Source of the DNA: Pseudoalteromonas gelatinilytica
GTDB taxonomy: Bacteria > Pseudomonadota > Gammaproteobacteria > Enterobacterales > Alteromonadaceae
Length of the DNA stretch: 64,000 nucleotides
Assembly (NCBI RefSeq): GCF_001641615.1
Contig: NZ_LRRU01000022.1
Coordinates: 186,001-250,000 of the forward strand
Reading direction: 5' to 3'
Every line of letters begins with the position of its first letter. The first letter of the stretch is position 1. The position numbers and the translations under genes are program-made. The notes beneath the pieces are model-generated. The model made no database searches and had not been told where the DNA came from. It saw only the letters and a list, made by a program, of their open reading frames with translations. This document shows positions 60,726 through 64,000 of the stretch, in pieces.

Positions 60726-62395
60726 TGCTTAATATTCTGGTTGTAGACGATCTTGCCTTAAATCGTCGCTTATTAACCGTGATGTTAGAGCAGCAGGGCT
60801 ACCGTGTTTATACCGCTGAGAACGGTCTTGTTGCTTTAAATCTGCTCGAAGAACACACCATTGATATTGTGTTACTCGATGTCATTATGCCTGTGATGGA
60901 CGGCTTTGAAACCGCAGCGATTATCAAAGAGCGCTTTAGCCAAGTTTACTTACCGATTATTTTTATTACCTCATTAGAAGACGAAGCGAGCTTTGAGCGT
61001 TGTTTAGCGGTTGGTGGTGATGACTTTTTGCATAAGCCGTTTCAAGAAGTGATTCTTAACGCGAAAATTAAAGCGCATAGCCGGATCAGAAATTTAAGCC
61101 AAAAGGCAAGAGAGCAAAATCTACAACTTGAATATCATCAAAATCAAGTCGAACGCGAACATGAAATAGTCGAACATATTTTTAATAATGCTCTTGAGAA
61201 CCAACAATCTTTTCCTAAGCATTTAGATTTTCATTTATCGCCTGCGGCTATGTTTAATGGCGATATGTTTTTGGTCGCACAAAGCCCATTAGGTAGCTTA
61301 TATTGCATGCTTGGTGATTTTACTGGTCATGGTTTAGCCGCTGCAGTCGGAGCTCTCCCTGCTTCAAGAGTATTTTATACCATGGTGAGTAAGGGCATGT
61401 CTGTGAGTGATATTGCCGCAGAAATCAATTCAGTATTAGGTAAGTTATTACCAGGCCACATGTTTTGTGCTGCAACCATCATCGAGCTTAGCAGTACCGG
61501 AAAAAGTATCTCGGCATGGCTAGGGGGCTTACCCGATACCTATATCATCAACCAAAGCGGTGAAGTTATTCGTACCCTTGAATCTCAACACATGGCACTG
61601 GGTATTTTAGAAGAAGATGAATTCGAACGTGCACTTATTCATATTGAAGTAGAAGACACATGCCGTATTGTTATGGCAACCGATGGTATTATTGAAACGA
61701 CTAGTCCACATGACGAGTACTTTGGTGAGCATCGCTTTAAAAAGGTGCTTGCTTCAAAACCGGCTATTTCTACTGAGCAAGTACTTGAACGAGTCAATAA
61801 ATTTGCCCGTGGTAGTAAACAACAAGACGACTTGAGCCTCGTATTATTAAATTGCTTACCAATGCGCGAGCCTGAGCAAAAATCAGAGCCGCTATCCGCA
61901 TTACCTTTTAATTTTTCTTTGAGTTTAAATTCAAAGCAAATCAAAAGCACCGATCCGGTGCTGGAAGTCGTTGATGTAATAAGCAAAGTAGCAGGGTTAA
62001 ATGCACATCGCGCTAATATCTTTTTGATACTCTCAGAGGCCTACAATAATGCCTTAGACCACGGGGTGTTAGGCCTCGACTCAGAGGTAAAAAATCAAGA
62101 AGATGGCTTTTTAATTTATTATCAGCAGCGTGAAGAGGCACTCGCAAATTTAACCGATGCCTTAATTATTATTGATATTCGCTATTGCCCAGAAGAACTT
62201 GCTTTATATTTTACTGTTTGCGACTCAGGAAATGGTTTTAGCAAAGAACAGGCAAATCAACAAAGCCTTGCAAGAGAGCATGGTAGAGGCTTGTGTTTGC
62301 TTGGGGAAGTAGCTTCAAAAGTGACCTTCAATAGTGCAGGCAACCAAGTCGAAATTTATTATCAATTAACAGCAAGCAGTACTAGCTCACACTAA
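60725..62395 (+). CDS. Response regulator with PP2C phosphatase and HATPase kinase domains (HsbR/CrsR-like)
   Basis: The 556-residue protein has three parts. The receiver domain has ILVVDDLALNRRLL, acceptor Asp in VLLDVIMPVMDGFET and Lys in FLHKPF. The SpoIIE-type PP2C phosphatase spans about residues 145-380 and includes NGDMFLVAQ, LGDFTGHGLAAAVGALPA, MATDGIIE and QQDDLSLVL. The C-terminal RsbW-type kinase has EAYNNALDHGVLG and DSGNGF. This is the CrsR/HsbR layout: one protein that can both phosphorylate and dephosphorylate its STAS partner. It overlaps the STAS gene by one base (TGATG). The hybrid kinase that would feed the receiver is not in the window. Confidence 0.9.
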   Translation: MLNILVVDDLALNRRLLTVMLEQQGYRVYTAENGLVALNLLEEHTIDIVLLDVIMPVMDGFETAAIIKERFSQVYLPIIFITSLEDEASFERCLAVGGDDFLHKPFQEVILNAKIKAHSRIRNLSQKAREQNLQLEYHQNQVEREHEIVEHIFNNALENQQSFPKHLDFHLSPAAMFNGDMFLVAQSPLGSLYCMLGDFTGHGLAAAVGALPASRVFYTMVSKGMSVSDIAAEINSVLGKLLPGHMFCAATIIELSSTGKSISAWLGGLPDTYIINQSGEVIRTLESQHMALGILEEDEFERALIHIEVEDTCRIVMATDGIIETTSPHDEYFGEHRFKKVLASKPAISTEQVLERVNKFARGSKQQDDLSLVLLNCLPMREPEQKSEPLSALPFNFSLSLNSKQIKSTDPVLEVVDVISKVAGLNAHRANIFLILSEAYNNALDHGVLGLDSEVKNQEDGFLIYYQQREEALANLTDALIIIDIRYCPEELALYFTVCDSGNGFSKEQANQQSLAREHGRGLCLLGEVASKVTFNSAGNQVEIYYQLTASSTSSH

Positions 62396-62440
62396 AATCG
62401 CATGTTATCATTCTGGCATTATAGATGTTTGGATGGCTAA

Positions 62441-63100
62441 ATGATTTCTAACTACTTATCGACAGCTCAGCTTGAATTACCAGAAAATTTGGTTGCTGAG
62501 CAATTATCAAACCTTGAACATTATCTTGCAGAGTCAGCTTTACCAGCAGTGCGTTGGGAGTATCAAATTCCTGAGCTAGGCGAGGGTGGTGCATGTAGCT
62601 TATTTGGTTACTTACAAGATGAACCATTCAAATTAAACGAGTATGTTGCTGCTGATACAACGAATACAGAAAAGTTAGCGAAGCTTCAGCAAATTATCGA
62701 TTTTGTTGTTGCTCAGACTCACGTTGATTGGTTCGGCATTTATCAAGCAACAGAGACAGAGGAAGGTCGTCAGTTACTAAAATTGGTTTATCACGGTGCA
62801 CCGAGTCGTCCTTTATTCCCGCTTACTGAAGCGTTTGCTAAAGGCAGTAACAATGTTCAAGTTGCGCTTTCTAAGCAAGGCCGCGTGATTAATAACGTAG
62901 CCGATTACCTTGCACAAGGTGGTGAGTATTATACCTGCGATCCTAAAGTGAAAGCAGAGACGTGCTTACCACTGTTGTCAGACAAAAATGAATGCTTAGG
63001 TATTATAGATGCAGAAGCATTTAATAATGATTTCTTTGATCAGCAAACCCTTGCATTACTTGTGGCTTGTTGTATTAAAATTCCTCAACTCTTGGTCTAA
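62441..63100 (+). CDS. GAF domain protein
   Basis: The 219-residue protein has a variable N-terminal half and a GAF domain from about residue 80 (LQQIIDFVVAQTHVDWFGIYQATETEEGRQLLKLVYHG, then CDPKVKAETCLPLLSDKNECLGIIDAEAFNNDFFD). The AETCLPL motif resembles that of free methionine-R-sulfoxide reductase GAF proteins, but only one Cys is in place, so I do not assign that activity. It stands between the partner-switch genes and the aminotransferase. Confidence 0.75.
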   Translation: MISNYLSTAQLELPENLVAEQLSNLEHYLAESALPAVRWEYQIPELGEGGACSLFGYLQDEPFKLNEYVAADTTNTEKLAKLQQIIDFVVAQTHVDWFGIYQATETEEGRQLLKLVYHGAPSRPLFPLTEAFAKGSNNVQVALSKQGRVINNVADYLAQGGEYYTCDPKVKAETCLPLLSDKNECLGIIDAEAFNNDFFDQQTLALLVACCIKIPQLLV

Positions 63101-63173
63101 TTTAACTAGTAATCAGGCTGGGTTTTTATGTTAAGCTAGTGGCAACGCTAACCCCTATAAAAAGAGATAGTCA

Positions 63174-64000
63174 ATGTTCTCAGAATTAAAACCATTACCA
63201 ACAGATCCTATTCTTGGCCTAATGGCGGCCTTTAAACAAGATACAAACCCAAAGAAAATCGATTTGGGTGTAGGTGTTTATAAGGATGAGCAAGGCAATA
63301 CGCCGGTATTAAAAGCGGTTAAAAAAGCGGAAGCGTTTCGTTTAGAAAACGAAACCAGTAAATCGTACATTGGCTTGGCAGGTAACCTAGATTACTGTCA
63401 AAAAATGGAAAACTTATTACTGGGTGAGCATCCAGCACTTTTAGCTAACCGTGTTCGCACTGCACAAGCACCAGGTGGTACAGGTGCATTACGTGTTGCA
63501 GCTGAATTCATCAAGCGTTGCAACAAAGATGCGACTGTATGGGTAACTACGCCAACGTGGGCAAACCACATTAGCTTATTTGAAGCGGCAGGCTTAACAG
63601 TAAAAGAATACCCTTACTACGATTACGAAAATAAAGACCTTTTATTTGATGACATGATTAACACCCTTAAGCAAGTACCTAAAGGTGATGTTGTGTTATT
63701 CCACGCATGTTGTCATAACCCAAGCGGTATGGATTTAAACGCTGAGCAATGGAGCACAGTTGCTGATCTTGCTGTTGAAGTTGGTTTCACGCCACTGGTT
63801 GATATTGCTTACCAAGGTTTTGGTTCAAGCCTTGAAGAAGACGCAGCGGGTCTTCGTAAATTAGCAGCAGCGGTTGATGAGTTAATCATCTGTTCTTCTT
63901 GCTCGAAAAACTTCGGTTTATACCGCGAGCGTATCGGTGCATGTTCAATCATTGCTAAAGATGCAGCAACTGCTGATATCTCTAACTCAGTATTATTAAG
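63174..64000 (+). CDS. Aromatic / aspartate aminotransferase, N-terminal part (partial)
   Basis: The gene starts at the ATG at 63174 with AAGAGA upstream and runs off the window end, with 275 residues seen. It has the class I aminotransferase start (MFSELKPLPTDPILGLMAAF, then IDLGVGVYKDEQGNTPVLKAVKKAE), GGTGALRVAAEF, FHACCHNPSGMDL, and the PLP lysine region in SSCSKNFGLYRERIG. TyrB or AspC type activity is likely; substrate preference cannot be told. Confidence 0.9.
   Translation, partial: MFSELKPLPTDPILGLMAAFKQDTNPKKIDLGVGVYKDEQGNTPVLKAVKKAEAFRLENETSKSYIGLAGNLDYCQKMENLLLGEHPALLANRVRTAQAPGGTGALRVAAEFIKRCNKDATVWVTTPTWANHISLFEAAGLTVKEYPYYDYENKDLLFDDMINTLKQVPKGDVVLFHACCHNPSGMDLNAEQWSTVADLAVEVGFTPLVDIAYQGFGSSLEEDAAGLRKLAAAVDELIICSSCSKNFGLYRERIGACSIIAKDAATADISNSVLL

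Noticed and set aside
1..64000. CRISPR arrays, tRNA/rRNA genes, insertion sequences, attachment sites
   Set aside because: No regularly spaced direct repeats, cloverleaf-like gene, transposase frame or terminal inverted repeats were seen by eye; a tRNAscan or ISfinder search would settle this.

Overview
The window looks like chromosomal DNA of a marine gammaproteobacterium of the Alteromonadales type, most like Pseudoalteromonas. This rests on gene order and protein character: a single polar-flagellum cluster with the FlrA/FlrBC and FlhF/FlhG systems, an F6-type chemotaxis operon with ParC/ParP, linkage to cytochrome c maturation genes, and moderate, AT-leaning composition. The assignment is inferred from gene content, not from a database search. 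I see no tRNA, rRNA, CRISPR array, insertion sequence or prophage.

Layout. (1) 1-5503 is the edge of a surface-sugar / flagellin-glycosylation island. It holds the tail of an AMP-forming ligase on the + strand, then a minus-strand set: pseB, pseC, an aldo/keto reductase, a Gfo/Idh/MocA oxidoreductase and an FkbM methyltransferase. (2) 5697-6482 is a short, divergent flagellin. (3) 6625-11325 carries the regulators flrA and flrBC, with the DNA repair gene tag inserted between them on the opposite strand. (4) 11496-30516 is the basal body, export and regulatory block: fliEFGHIJ, fliK, fliLMNOPQR, flhB, flhA, flhF, flhG and fliA. Sigma-54 type -24/-12 elements stand before flrB, fliE and flhA. 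(5) 30557-39463 is the chemotaxis operon: cheY, cheZ, cheA (broken by a frameshift), cheB, motC, motD, parC, parP, cheW and a DUF2802 gene. (6) 39490-42587, on the minus strand, is a second FliK-like protein next to a free-standing copy of the FlhB C-terminal domain. (7) 42690-49664 is ccmABCDEFGHI for cytochrome c maturation. (8) 49674-64000 is mixed housekeeping and signalling: mlaA, an HDOD/degenerate EAL protein, putP, yebG with a LexA box, a ComEA-like protein, a small membrane protein, dsbB, pheA with its pheL attenuator, a GGDEF-EAL protein, a SUI1-type factor, a STAS + receiver/phosphatase/kinase partner-switch pair, a GAF protein and the start of an aromatic aminotransferase.

How the genes work together. 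FlrA (class I) with sigma-54 should switch on flrBC, fliE and flhA. FlrC-P and FliA then serve later classes. FlhF and FlhG set flagellar position and number, while ParC and ParP place the CheA arrays at the pole. PseB/PseC would make a sugar precursor, probably for flagellin glycosylation.

Points that most deserve a second look are the one-base frameshift in cheA, the FliK2/FlhB-C pair, the pheL attenuator with a possibly leaderless leader peptide, and the atypical flagellin beside an atypical sugar island.
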